A stretch of DNA of 35,055 bases from Vulcanimicrobiota bacterium (GCA_903970555.1 CAJCJD010000236.1:1-35055); one strand, 5' to 3'; shown: positions 16,416 to 24,972, counted from the stretch's first letter. Translations and numbers: made by a program. The notes: generated by a model from the sequence alone, not told the origin.

Positions 16416-16736
16416 ATGGGCGGCAAGAGCAAAGGTGATGCGGGGACGAGCGGTGGTGCGCGTGTGGGTATGCCTGCCGATTTCCGGATCGCCGACGTGA
16501 TGGATATGCATCGGCAGCTGCGTGATGCGCTGAATGTTTCCCCGGTCGTGCTGGATGGGACCACGGTGGATCGTGTCGATACGGCGGCGCTGCAGCTGCT
16601 GGTCGCTTTCCAGCGTGACGCGCAAAAGCGCGGGCATCAGGTGAGTTGGGCGGGTGCTAGCGCACCGTTGTATGACGCGGCGAGCCAGCTGGGTCTGGCA
16701 CAGACATTGGCATTGCCGGCGAAACAGTCGGCCTGA
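16416..16736 (+). CDS. STAS-domain protein opening the second chemotaxis operon
   Basis: A 106-residue protein. After a Gly/Lys/Ser-rich leader (residues 1-18) it has a short STAS fold: P-V-V-L-D-G-T-T-V-D-R-V-D-T-A-A-L-Q-L-L at about residues 43-62, then a G-H-Q-V-S-W-A-G-A-S strand-turn. STAS proteins of the SpoIIAA type are phosphorylated at a serine after the D; here that position is T56 in D-T-A-A-L-Q. The role in chemotaxis clusters is not established. The start at 16416 has a GAGGA site 7 bases upstream, whereas an in-frame TTG at 16386 overlaps the region just after the promoter. CheY follows after 14 bases. Confidence 0.85.
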   Translation: MGGKSKGDAGTSGGARVGMPADFRIADVMDMHRQLRDALNVSPVVLDGTTVDRVDTAALQLLVAFQRDAQKRGHQVSWAGASAPLYDAASQLGLAQTLALPAKQSA

Positions 16737-16750
16737 ACTTGAGGTGGAAG

Positions 16751-17113
16751 ATGGCAAAGATTCTTGCGGTAGACGATTCGGCTTCGATGCGCGGCATGGT
16801 GGCGCTGACGTTGCGCACCGCTGGCTATGACGTCAGCGAGGCGGAAAACGGTCAGCTGGCGTTGGACTCGGCGGCAGCGTCGCGCTTCGACCTGGTGTTG
16901 GCCGACGTCAACATGCCGGTGATGGATGGCATCAGCATGGTGCGCGAATTGCGCACGCGCCCGGAATACAAGGGCGTGCCGATCCTGATGCTGACGACCG
17001 AGTCCAACACGGACAAAAAGATGGAAGGCAAAGCAGCGGGTGCGACGGGCTGGTTGGTGAAGCCGTTCGATCCGGAGCAGTTGCTGGCTACCGTTCGTCG
17101 CGTTCTCGGTTAA
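16751..17113 (+). CDS. cheY: CheY-type response regulator (second chemotaxis set)
   Basis: A 120-residue stand-alone receiver: acidic pair D8-D9, phosphoacceptor D52 in VLADVNMPVMDG, threonine in MLTTES and lysine in GWLVKPF. It is closer to the CheY/PilH-like type that opens with AKILAVDDSASMRGMVALTL than to the flagellar-motor CheY at 8714, which keeps the FliM-binding type surface ([10 protein letters not shown]). It may therefore act as a phosphate sink or a second motor signal. A GAGGTGGA site precedes the ATG. It lies between the STAS gene and the second cheA. Confidence 0.93.
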   Translation: MAKILAVDDSASMRGMVALTLRTAGYDVSEAENGQLALDSAAASRFDLVLADVNMPVMDGISMVRELRTRPEYKGVPILMLTTESNTDKKMEGKAAGATGWLVKPFDPEQLLATVRRVLG

Positions 17114-17140
17114 GCACCGCATCTAAAGAGTCCGATCCCT

Positions 17141-19120
17141 ATGAGCACGATCAGCATTGCGCAATTCCACAAAGTCTTTTTCGAGGAAAGCCTGGAAGGG
17201 CTGGACGCGATGGAAGCGGCACTGCTGGCGCTCGATGAGGGCGGCGATGCGGAGTTGGTGCATAGCATTTTCCGCGCAGCGCATTCGATCAAGGGTGGCG
17301 CGGCCACGTTCGGCTTTCCGGACATGGCGTCGTTTACGCATGAAGCGGAATCGCTACTCGATCAGGTACGCGATGGTCGGCGCGCGATCGACAAGCCGAT
17401 TGTCGAATTGATGTTGCGGACCGTCGATTGCCTGCGCGGCATGTTCGATCGTGCACAGGCCGGTCAGCCCTTGGCCGATGCCGGCAGCGAAAGTCTGAAA
17501 CAGCAATTGGCCGCTGCAGTGGGCCGCGAGATACCGGCGGCGGTGACAAAGGCCGCCGCCAAACCTGCCGCGTCTAGCGGCTGGATCATTCAGTTCCGTC
17601 CCCACGCTGGCATGTTGGCCGGCGGCAACGACCCGTTGCGTCTATTGCGTGAACTGGCTGCGCTCGGGCAGCTGGTCGTCGAGGCACAGTTGGATCGTGT
17701 GCCCGCGCTGGACGCACTCGACCCATCCGAATGCCACCTCGGCTGGCGCCTCGAACTGACCGGTGCGGTCAGTCGCGACGCTATCGCGGCGGTGTTCGAG
17801 TGGGTCGAGGACGAGTGCGATCTGAGCATCGAACCACTCGTTGCCGTCGCGCCACCGCCTGCACCGGCTGTCGAAGCTATCGCCGCGCCGGCCGGTGCGG
17901 GCGCGGCGGCAGGCACGGCGCGCAGCGCAGCTAGCAGCAACGATGCGGGCTCCGTGCGCGTGGGCATCGACAAGATCGACAGCCTGATCGATCTGGTTGG
18001 CGAACTGGTGATTACACAGGCGATGCTCGATCAGTTCCGCGAAGAATTCGATCTGTCGCGGCTGAGCATGCTGCAAGACGGCCTGGCACAGCTGGCGCGA
18101 CATACGCGCACGCTGCAAGAAAGCGTGATGGGCATTCGCATGCTGCCGATCGGATCGGTCTTCAACCGCTTCCCACGGTTGGTGCGCGATTTGAGCCAGA
18201 AGCTCGGCAAGCAAGTGAAGCTGGAAATGATCGGCGAACACACCGAGCTGGATAAGACGGTGCTGGAAAAGATTGGCGATCCGCTGGTGCACCTGGTGCG
18301 CAATGCGATCGACCATGGCCTGGAAATGCCCGATAAGCGTCGCGCTGCCGGCAAGAGCGAAGTCGGCACGTTGCGCCTGGAAGCTTTCCATCGCGGCGGT
18401 TCCATCGTGGTGGAAATTGTCGACGACGGCGCCGGACTCAATCGCGACGCGATCATCGCCAAGGCATTGCAGAAGGGTTTGATCACGAGTGGCGAGGGGA
18501 TCAGCGACGAAGACGTCGGCGATCTGATTTTCCAGCCTGGCTTTTCTACCGCCGCGGTCACCACCGATCTGTCGGGCCGCGGCGTGGGCATGGACGTGGT
18601 TCGCCGCAACGTGGTGGATCTGGGCGGCAATGTCGCCATCAAGAGTCGCGCGGGTGCCGGCACCACGTTCACCATCACCTTGCCGCTGACGCTGGCGATC
18701 ATCGATGGCTTGAGCGCGGCGGTGGGCGATGAGTGCTACATCGTGCCGCTGGTATCGATCGTGGAATCCATCCAACTGCCTGCCGATGCGGTGCGCAGCG
18801 TGACCGGCGGTGGCGAGTTGTTCCGCTTCCGTGGCGAATACCTGCCGATCGTGCGTCTGCATCAGCAATTCGGTTGCGCGACGGCGCGGCAAAACATTCA
18901 AGACGGTCTGGTGATCGTGGTCGAAGCCGACGGCAATCAGGTCGGTTTGTTTGTCGATGAATTGATCGGCCAGCAACAGGCCGTCGTGAAGTCGCTGGAA
19001 GCCAATTATCGCCGGGTCGACGGCATTTCCGGCGCAACCATTCTTGCGGATGGTTCGGTGGCGTTGATTGTCGATATCGCCGGACTCATTCGTCTGCAGG
19101 GACGACGCAAGGCGGCCTAA
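17141..19120 (+). CDS. cheA: Chemotaxis histidine kinase CheA (second set)
   Basis: A 659-residue CheA with all five domains. P1 contains H48 in RAAHSIKGGAATFGF. A P2-like CheY-binding domain spans about residues 148-250 (WIIQFRPHAGMLAGGNDPL and LVVEAQLDRVPAL). P3 begins near residue 275 (VRVGIDKIDSLIDLVGELVI). P4 has LVHLVRNAIDHGLEMPDK, VDDGAGLN and GRGVGMDVVRRN. P5 is CheW-like. It differs from the CheA at 9777 by having P2 and lacking the triplicated linker motif. It probably phosphorylates the adjacent CheY and CheB and works with the CheW at 21050. The ATG is 27 bases after cheY. Confidence 0.97.
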   Translation: MSTISIAQFHKVFFEESLEGLDAMEAALLALDEGGDAELVHSIFRAAHSIKGGAATFGFPDMASFTHEAESLLDQVRDGRRAIDKPIVELMLRTVDCLRGMFDRAQAGQPLADAGSESLKQQLAAAVGREIPAAVTKAAAKPAASSGWIIQFRPHAGMLAGGNDPLRLLRELAALGQLVVEAQLDRVPALDALDPSECHLGWRLELTGAVSRDAIAAVFEWVEDECDLSIEPLVAVAPPPAPAVEAIAAPAGAGAAAGTARSAASSNDAGSVRVGIDKIDSLIDLVGELVITQAMLDQFREEFDLSRLSMLQDGLAQLARHTRTLQESVMGIRMLPIGSVFNRFPRLVRDLSQKLGKQVKLEMIGEHTELDKTVLEKIGDPLVHLVRNAIDHGLEMPDKRRAAGKSEVGTLRLEAFHRGGSIVVEIVDDGAGLNRDAIIAKALQKGLITSGEGISDEDVGDLIFQPGFSTAAVTTDLSGRGVGMDVVRRNVVDLGGNVAIKSRAGAGTTFTITLPLTLAIIDGLSAAVGDECYIVPLVSIVESIQLPADAVRSVTGGGELFRFRGEYLPIVRLHQQFGCATARQNIQDGLVIVVEADGNQVGLFVDELIGQQQAVVKSLEANYRRVDGISGATILADGSVALIVDIAGLIRLQGRRKAA

Positions 19121-19265
19121 CGCCTGGCATTGCGGGGGCACTGGAGCGTGCCGCCGGTTTCACATTCCACGCACTGATCGCGCCGGAAAGGCTGGCGCGC
19201 GCTTGCGCTTGGAATGAATTTGAGCAGCACGTTGGTTCGTCTCCGGTCATTTGAAGGTCGTCCTC

Positions 19266-20954
19266 ATGAAGTCCCCGTTGAAACTGTTTGATCGCTTGAG
19301 CCTCGCGTCCAGGGTGTGGCTTGTCATCGCTATCGTGGTGGTTGGTTTGGTGGCGTTGACCGTGATGTCGGCCATTTCCAGTCGAAATCTGCAGATGCAG
19401 GCGCGCGAGCGCGCGTTGGGCGACCAGGTAGCCAGCGCCACGTCGCTGTTGCAGAGCTATCACGATCGCGCTGCTACGGGTGAATTCAGCGACGCGGAAG
19501 CACAACGGCGCGCACTGGCAGCTGTGGCAGCCATGCGTTGGAGCGAAGGCACCGGTTACATCTACGTGTTCGACTCCAATCTCATCATGCGCATGCATCC
19601 CGTTATGCCGAAACGTGTGGGCAAGAGCATCCGCGACGAGGCTGATTCGACGGGGAAATACATGTATCGGCAGATGTTGCTCGCCGATCAGCGCGACGGC
19701 TACGGTGTTACCGATTACATGTGGCCGATGCCGGGCAGCAAGGGCGACAAGCTCAAAATGACCTACACCGTCTGGTACAAGCCGTGGGATCTGCATGTCG
19801 CCGCAGGTGCCTACTTCGTGGATATCGACGCGCAATTCCGTCAGATTCTTATCGGTAGCCTGTTGCGCGCCGCGCTGGTCGCGTTGTTGGTGATCTTCGT
19901 GGTGTGGCAATCGATGCGAAGCATCCGCTTGAGCATTGGCGGCGAACCCGCCGTGGCATTGACGATTGCGAACCACATTGCGGACGGCGACCTGTCCCGA
20001 GCCGATGCGCAAACCACGCCACCGCCCGGCAGCCTGCTGGATGCCCTGCAACGCATGCGCGACAAGCTGACTGACATCGTGGGTGAGGTGCAGCAGGGTG
20101 CGCAGACCGTCACCACAGCAGCGCAGCAGATTGCGCGTGGCAACGACGACCTGAGTTCGCGCACGCAGGAACAAGCGTCCAGCCTGCAGGAAACCGCGGC
20201 GTCGATGGAGGAGATGACCTCCACCGTGAAGCAAAGCGCGGACAACGCCAATCACGCCAGCCGCCTTGCCGCCGACATGCGCGTGCAGGCACAGCGCGGC
20301 GGTGACGTGGCCGCGCGCGCCAGCACGGCGATGCTGGCGATCAAGCAGGCCAGCGGACAGATCGCCGATATCGTCAGCCTGATCGACGAAATCGCTTTTC
20401 AAACGAATTTGCTCGCCTTGAACGCAGCGGTCGAAGCGGCACATGCCGGCGAGCAGGGCCATGGCTTTGCCGTGGTCGCCGCCGAAGTACGCAATTTAGC
20501 CCAGCGCAGTGCGCGCGCCGCGAAGGAGATCAAGACGTTGATCGGAGACAGCGTGGAGAAAGTGCAGGCCGGTTCGCAACTCGTGGACGAGTCCGGCAGG
20601 GCGCTGGCCGGCATCATCGGCAGCGTGCAAAAGGTCGCCGATATCGTCAACGAGATCGCGGCAGCTAGTCAGGAACAGTCCGGCGGCATCGAGCAGGTCA
20701 ACCATGCCGTCACGCAGATGGACGAGGTAACCCAGCAGAACGCGGCGCTGGTGGAGGAGGCCGCCGCTGCCGCCCGCGCCATGCAGGAGCAGGCCGATCT
20801 GCTGCAGGCCCAGGTGAGCTACTTCCGCCTGCACGTGAGCGCGCAAGGTATTGAAAAAGCGCGCCAATCGGTCGCTAAACCCGTCCTTTCGGCGCGCTTG
20901 CCGGAGCCGGTCCTACGGCCCCTGGCCGTTACCGGGGAGTGGACGGAATTCTGA
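19266..20954 (+). CDS. Methyl-accepting chemotaxis protein with single Cache sensor
   Basis: A 562-residue chemoreceptor. One membrane helix (about residues 17-40), a periplasmic single-Cache domain (about 45-190; G-T-G-Y-I-Y-V-F-D, then MHPVMPKRVGKSIRDEAD, and the closing W-Y-K-P-W-D-L-H-V-A-A-G-A-Y), a second membrane helix (about 195-215), HAMP, then the long signalling hairpin with tip [20 protein letters not shown]. The end EWTEF matches the x-W-x-x-F pentapeptide that tethers CheR and CheB. The ligand cannot be read from sequence; single-Cache receptors often sense small organic acids. The ATG at 19266 is favoured by a GAAGG site 8 bases upstream over an in-frame TTG at 19251. Confidence 0.95.
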   Translation: MKSPLKLFDRLSLASRVWLVIAIVVVGLVALTVMSAISSRNLQMQARERALGDQVASATSLLQSYHDRAATGEFSDAEAQRRALAAVAAMRWSEGTGYIYVFDSNLIMRMHPVMPKRVGKSIRDEADSTGKYMYRQMLLADQRDGYGVTDYMWPMPGSKGDKLKMTYTVWYKPWDLHVAAGAYFVDIDAQFRQILIGSLLRAALVALLVIFVVWQSMRSIRLSIGGEPAVALTIANHIADGDLSRADAQTTPPPGSLLDALQRMRDKLTDIVGEVQQGAQTVTTAAQQIARGNDDLSSRTQEQASSLQETAASMEEMTSTVKQSADNANHASRLAADMRVQAQRGGDVAARASTAMLAIKQASGQIADIVSLIDEIAFQTNLLALNAAVEAAHAGEQGHGFAVVAAEVRNLAQRSARAAKEIKTLIGDSVEKVQAGSQLVDESGRALAGIIGSVQKVADIVNEIAAASQEQSGGIEQVNHAVTQMDEVTQQNAALVEEAAAAARAMQEQADLLQAQVSYFRLHVSAQGIEKARQSVAKPVLSARLPEPVLRPLAVTGEWTEF

Positions 20955-20974
20955 TTTTTCCGGGGTTTGGCAGC

Positions 20975-21001
20975 TCAAGTTTTGCCCAAATCCGCCGATC
21001 C
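20975..21001 (+). promoter_or_regulatory. Internal FliA (sigma-28) promoter before cheW
   Basis: TCAAGTTT, 11 bases, GCCGATCC: 13 of 16 consensus positions with exact spacing, lying in the 95-base gap between the first MCP and cheW. It would start a transcript about 40 bases before the cheW ATG at 21050 and could raise expression of cheW, the second MCP and the downstream methylation genes independently of the operon start. Confidence 0.65.
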
Positions 21002-21049
21002 ATCTTTCGAACGGGAGCGCCGTGTGGTGCTCCAACGACGAGGCGAAAC

Positions 21050-21556
21050 ATGTCCGACCATGCCCGGAGCGACGCGCTCCAGTCGCAGTACCTCACTGTA
21101 AACCTCGCGCATGAGGAATACGGTATCGACATCCTGGCCGTGCGCGAGATTCGCGGCTGGACACCCGTGACACGCATTCCGCAGTCGCCGCACTACGTGC
21201 TTGGCGTGCTGAACCTGCGCGGCGCCATCGTGCCGGTAATCGACTTGCGCTTGCGCTTCGGCCTGAGCCGCGAGGAATACAACGCCACCACCGTCACCGT
21301 GATCATCACTGTGGCCGGTCGCCAATTCGGCGTGGTGGTGGATGCCGTATCCGATGTGATTGACCTGGCAAGCGATGCCTTGCGCCCGGTGCCGGATATG
21401 GGCACCACGGTGGACACCGAATATTTGAAAGGACTTACCTCGATCGGCGACCGCATGGTGCTGCTGCTCGATGCAGACAAGCTGCTGCAACCGCAGGATG
21501 CGCAGATGCTCGAGGCCGCACTGAACGCGGCAGACGATGTGAAAGCCGTGGCCTGA
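21050..21556 (+). CDS. cheW: Chemotaxis coupling protein CheW (second set)
   Basis: A 168-residue canonical CheW. It has the expected L-T-V-N-L-A-H-E-E-Y-G-I-D-I-L-A-V-R-E-I opening, V-L-G-V-L-N-L-R-G-A-I-V-P-V-I-D-L-R in the middle, and V-V-V-D-A-V-S-D-V-I-D towards the end. It bridges chemoreceptors to CheA. The ATG at 21050 is chosen because it has a GAGGCG ribosome site 7 bases upstream and the normal N-terminus. The frame continues upstream to 20939 through the promoter at 20975-21001, which argues against the longer form. The second MCP begins 12 bases after the stop. Confidence 0.96.
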   Translation: MSDHARSDALQSQYLTVNLAHEEYGIDILAVREIRGWTPVTRIPQSPHYVLGVLNLRGAIVPVIDLRLRFGLSREEYNATTVTVIITVAGRQFGVVVDAVSDVIDLASDALRPVPDMGTTVDTEYLKGLTSIGDRMVLLLDADKLLQPQDAQMLEAALNAADDVKAVA

Positions 21557-21568
21557 AGGAACAAGACA

Positions 21569-23290
21569 ATGAAATTGCGCTTCCCGAAATTCAAGTTTAT
21601 GTCGCTCTCGATCCGCGCCCGGCTGATAGTGCTGGTCGGCATGCTTTGCGTGATGTTGCTCGCCGGCGCAGGCATCGGTTTGGGCGCGATGGCACATCAG
21701 AACGGTGGCACGCAGGCCATCTACGAAAACGAACTGGTGCCAACCCAGTACGTCGATGTCGTGCGCACGGATTCGCTCAAATACTTCCTCACGCTTAACG
21801 AAGCGGCCAGCCTGGTTGGCAAGGCGGATCAGGTGAAGCAGAAGCTCACCGAGGCCGATCGCTACATGGCGGAAATGACCGATTACAAAAAACGCCTGGA
21901 AGCACTCTCATTGAGCCCGGCGTTGGCCGCGGCCGTGAAGGAATATCACTCCACCGACAAAGACTACGATCAGGCCAGAGACGACGTGCTTGACGCGATC
22001 AAGCAGGCCGACGCCTCCGCCTCCGATCTGGTTGAGATGGAAATGCGTCCTCTGCTGATGCAGCGTCAGGATGCGTTGTCCAAAATCGTGGATGTGCAGC
22101 GCACCGAAGGCAATCAGATCTTTCAGGATCAGGTGAAGACCTATCAGCGCGTACGCATGATCACCGTCATCGCGTTGCTGGCTGGCTTGTTATTCGCGCT
22201 GCTGCGCTCGGTCGTGCTGGTGCGTTCGATCAGTCATGCGCTGAGCTACGCGATGCATGTCGCCAACGAAATTGCCAGTGGCAAGTTGGGCCATGATATC
22301 CAGGTAAAGGGTGCGGACGAGCTGGCCAATCTACTCGGCGCTTTGCGCACGATGGATCAGCGACTGGTAGAAATCGTCGCCGAAGTGCGCCAAGGGTCCG
22401 ATGCGGTGAGCACTGCCGCGCAGCAGATCGCACGTGGCAACGACGATCTGAGCCAGCGCACGCAAGAACAGGCCTCCAGCTTGGAAGAGACGGCCTCGTC
22501 GATGGAGGAAATGACCTCCACTGTGAAGCAGAACGCGGAGAACGCCAGTCACGCCAACCAGCTGGCTCGCGGAGCGCGCGAACAGGCCGAGCGTGGTGGC
22601 GAAGTGGCAGCGCAGGCGGTTACCGCCATGCGCGAGATCAACTCGTCCAGCCGCAAGATTTCCGACATCGTCAGCTTGATCGATGAAATCGCGTTCCAGA
22701 CCAATCTGCTCGCGCTTAATGCAGCAGTGGAAGCAGCGCGTGCCGGCGAACAAGGTCGCGGCTTCGCGGTGGTTGCTACCGAAGTGCGCAATCTGGCGCA
22801 GCGCAGCGCGGGTGCAGCGAAAGAGATCAAACTGCTTATCAACGACAGTGCCGAAAAAGTGCGCACGGGCACGGAGCTGGTCGACCAGTCTGGCAAGGCG
22901 CTCGCGGATATCGTCGATAGCGTCAAGAAGGTCACCGACATCGTTGCGGAAATTGCCGCGGCCAGCCAGGAGCAGTCGGCCGGTATCGATCAGGTCAACA
23001 ACGCCGTGTCGCAGATGGACGAAATGACCCAGCAAAACGCGGCGCTGGTGGAAGAAGCATCGGCCGCAGCGCGTGCCATGCACGAACAAGCTAATGAACT
23101 CACCAACCAGGTCGGCTTCTTCAAGCTCGAAGGCGTGACGAAGGATAAGCCAGCGGTCAAGGTGAAGGCTGGCGATACCGTTGTCGCCGAAGCCGAAGCT
23201 GTGTTCGCGGCCGTCCGCAAGGGCAGCGCACCGAGAGTCGCGCCCCGCCCGGTCGAGACGGCGGATGCCGGCGCCTGGAAGGAGTTCTGA
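21569..23290 (+). CDS. Methyl-accepting chemotaxis protein with four-helix-bundle sensor
   Basis: A 573-residue Tar/Tsr-like receptor. A basic start, membrane helix 1 (about residues 18-42), a helical periplasmic domain of about 145 residues rich in Lys, Asp and Glu (four-helix-bundle MCP type), membrane helix 2 (about 190-212), HAMP, and the signalling hairpin with [20 protein letters not shown] at the tip. The methylation helices contain [12 protein letters not shown]. The C-terminus AWKEF fits the x-W-x-x-F tether. Its signalling half is very like that of the receptor at 19266 but differs at many synonymous sites, so the two are old paralogues. An AAGGAA site lies before the ATG. Confidence 0.95.
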   Translation: MKLRFPKFKFMSLSIRARLIVLVGMLCVMLLAGAGIGLGAMAHQNGGTQAIYENELVPTQYVDVVRTDSLKYFLTLNEAASLVGKADQVKQKLTEADRYMAEMTDYKKRLEALSLSPALAAAVKEYHSTDKDYDQARDDVLDAIKQADASASDLVEMEMRPLLMQRQDALSKIVDVQRTEGNQIFQDQVKTYQRVRMITVIALLAGLLFALLRSVVLVRSISHALSYAMHVANEIASGKLGHDIQVKGADELANLLGALRTMDQRLVEIVAEVRQGSDAVSTAAQQIARGNDDLSQRTQEQASSLEETASSMEEMTSTVKQNAENASHANQLARGAREQAERGGEVAAQAVTAMREINSSSRKISDIVSLIDEIAFQTNLLALNAAVEAARAGEQGRGFAVVATEVRNLAQRSAGAAKEIKLLINDSAEKVRTGTELVDQSGKALADIVDSVKKVTDIVAEIAAASQEQSAGIDQVNNAVSQMDEMTQQNAALVEEASAAARAMHEQANELTNQVGFFKLEGVTKDKPAVKVKAGDTVVAEAEAVFAAVRKGSAPRVAPRPVETADAGAWKEF

Positions 23291-23294
23291 TCGC

Positions 23295-24176
23295 ATGGCC
23301 GCGCGTATCATGGTCGACGATTCGCGCGGCGCGGTCGCAAGCGCTGGGGGATGGTCGCTGGGCGATGGCGATTTTGCGTTCCTCAGCGACTTCGTCTACA
23401 AGCACTGCGGCATCGTGCTCGGCGAACACAAGCGGCAGCTGGTGCAAGGGCGTTTGTTGCGCCGCTTGCGCGCACTGGGTTTGGATGGCTTCGATGCGTA
23501 TGTCGATCTGTTGCGCACCGATCCGGATAGCGAACTAGGCGAACTCGCCAGCGCGATCAGCACCAACGTCACTGCATTTTTCCGCGAAATGCATCACTAC
23601 GACCTGTTGGTCGACGAGTTGCTGCCGCGCTGGCTCGAGGCCAAACGCAACGGTGGCCGCTTGCGCATCTGGTCAGCCGGATGCTCCAGCGGCGAGGAAC
23701 CGTATGCGCTGGCGATGGTGCTGGCCGAGGCACTCGAACGCACGGGTAGCAAGGTTGATGCGCGCATCCTGGCGACCGACCTGTCGCCGCAAGCGTTGGA
23801 AGCCGCACGCTCGGGCACGTATTCGTTGGAGCGTATGGGCGGCATCAGCGAGGCGCGTCGCAATCGCTGGTTCCTGCGCGGCGAAGGCGCTTACGAAGGC
23901 TTGGCCTGCGTGCATCCGCGGTTGCGCGAGCTGGTCACCATCCAGCCGCTCAACCTGTTGCACGAATGGCCGATGCGCGGTCCGTTCGACGCCATTTTTT
24001 GCCGCAACGTGGTGATCTATTTCGACAAGCCGACCAAGCAGCGCCTGTTTGAGCGCTATGCCGGTTTGTTGGAGCAGGGAGGCTATCTGTTTCTTGGTCA
24101 CTCCGAGTCGATGTACGGCCTTAGCGATTCGTTCGAACTGGTGGGCCGTACCGTCTATCGGAAATGCGTGCCATGA
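23295..24176 (+). CDS. cheR: Chemoreceptor glutamate methyltransferase CheR
   Basis: A 293-residue CheR. The N-terminal helical domain (about residues 15-75) has FLSDFVYKHCGIVLGEHKRQLVQGRLLRRLR. The SAM-binding domain has I-W-S-A-G-C-S-S-G-E-E-P-Y-A-L-A (about residues 122-137), ILATDLSPQALEAA and IFCRNVVIYFDKPTK. It adds methyl groups to receptor glutamates, opposing CheB. The start at 23295 has GAAGGAG 10 bases upstream; an ATG at 23310 is the alternative. The frame is open back to 23181, inside the MCP gene. CheD follows with an ATGA overlap. It is the only cheR in the window. Confidence 0.96.
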   Translation: MAARIMVDDSRGAVASAGGWSLGDGDFAFLSDFVYKHCGIVLGEHKRQLVQGRLLRRLRALGLDGFDAYVDLLRTDPDSELGELASAISTNVTAFFREMHHYDLLVDELLPRWLEAKRNGGRLRIWSAGCSSGEEPYALAMVLAEALERTGSKVDARILATDLSPQALEAARSGTYSLERMGGISEARRNRWFLRGEGAYEGLACVHPRLRELVTIQPLNLLHEWPMRGPFDAIFCRNVVIYFDKPTKQRLFERYAGLLEQGGYLFLGHSESMYGLSDSFELVGRTVYRKCVP

Positions 24177-24829
24177 CTGCACCGATGTCCCGCGTCGCCA
24201 CGAAGCCTGCTACTGCCGCGGCGGTATTGCCCGGTTTCGAACACATGCGCCGGTTCTGGGATCCCACCCACGGCTGCATGACAGTGAAGGTGCTTCCCGG
24301 CGAGTTCTACGTCAGCGCACAAGAGGAAATGGTCTCCACCGTGCTGGGTTCGTGCGTGTCGGCATGTATCCGCGACGACGAGCGGCGTATCGGTGGCATG
24401 AACCACTTCATGCTGCCTGAGCCGATGGGCGCCGAGCGTAACGATTGGTCGTCGGCGGTAGGGCGCGCGGCGCGCTATGGCAGCGATGCGATGGAGCAGC
24501 TGATCAACGCGATCCTCAAGGCCGGCGGCAAACGCGAGGCATTGAAGGTAAAGATTTTCGGTGGCGGCCGCGTGCTGGCGCAGATGACCGACGTGGGGCA
24601 GCGCAATATTGCATTCGTAAAGCGCTACCTGGAAACAGAAGGGTTGCAGCTTCTGGCCTCCGATGTCGGCGACATTTATCCGCGGCAATTGCAGTTTTTC
24701 CCTGCCAGCGGCCGGGTGCGGGTACGCCAGCTGCGCGGCACGCGTGAGAGTGAATTGGCCGCCAATGAACAGAGTTACCTCAAGCGTTTGGCGAATGATC
24801 CGATAAAGGGAGAAGTGGAGCTTTTCTAG
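24173..24829 (+). CDS. cheD: Chemoreceptor glutamine deamidase CheD
   Basis: A 218-residue CheD. The catalytic cysteine C61 lies in STVLGSCVSACI, the histidine H78 in GGMNHFMLP, and the later KIFGGGRVLAQMTDVGQRN is the family core. CheD deamidates selected receptor glutamines and can be linked to CheB and receptor methylation. The ATG at 24173 overlaps the cheR stop (ATGA); an upstream ATG at 24164 would add three residues. The protein ends GEVELF, much like the end of the short MCP at 26111 (GEIELF). The last codons and the TAG stop form the left arm of a long hairpin that starts the second composite element. Confidence 0.96.
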   Translation: MTAPMSRVATKPATAAAVLPGFEHMRRFWDPTHGCMTVKVLPGEFYVSAQEEMVSTVLGSCVSACIRDDERRIGGMNHFMLPEPMGAERNDWSSAVGRAARYGSDAMEQLINAILKAGGKREALKVKIFGGGRVLAQMTDVGQRNIAFVKRYLETEGLQLLASDVGDIYPRQLQFFPASGRVRVRQLRGTRESELAANEQSYLKRLANDPIKGEVELF

Positions 24830-24855
24830 CGCCCGCTGGAAAAGCTCCACTTCTC
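24810..24855 (+). repeat. Hairpin 1 of composite element copy B, spanning the cheD stop codon
   Basis: The left arm GAGAAGTGGAGCTTTTC (24810-24826) and right arm GAAAAGCTCCACTTCTC (24839-24855) are perfectly complementary over 17 bp. Inside, a T-G wobble and AGC/GCT add four more pairs around a GCCC loop, giving about 21 bp. The left arm is the end of the cheD coding sequence and the TAG stop lies in the stem. No T tract follows. It matches the place and design of the hairpin over the flhA stop, though the stem sequences are unrelated. Confidence 0.9.
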
Positions 24856-24972
24856 GCAGGCCATGGGTGGCCTGCCGCGAATCAAACGGTCATAGCGTTT
24901 GATTCTGGCGGAGCTGGTTACGGCCACGGCCGTAACCGGCGAATCGATAAAGGGCAGGAGTTCTTTATCGAT
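24856..24972 (+). repeat. Hairpins 2-5 of composite element copy B (cheD-cheB gap)
   Basis: Hairpin 2 is CAGGCCA (24857-24863), loop TGGG, TGGCCTG (24868-24874), the same stem as copy A. Hairpin 3 is GAATCAAACG (24879-24888), loop of 7, CGTTTGATTC (24896-24905); its outer 7 bp match copy A and the inner part differs but still pairs. The CGGAGCT linker follows. Hairpin 4 is GGTTACGGCC (24916-24925) with GGCCGTAACC (24928-24937), unrelated in sequence to hairpin 4 of copy A. Then come GGCGA and hairpin 5, ATCGATAAAG (24943-24952) with CTTTATCGAT (24963-24972). The cheB ATG is 24 bases further on. Confidence 0.85.

Noticed and set aside
19185..19205. Sigma-54-like TGGC...TTGC before the first MCP
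   Set aside because: The distance between the GG and GC elements is one base short of the strict spacing that sigma-54 needs.
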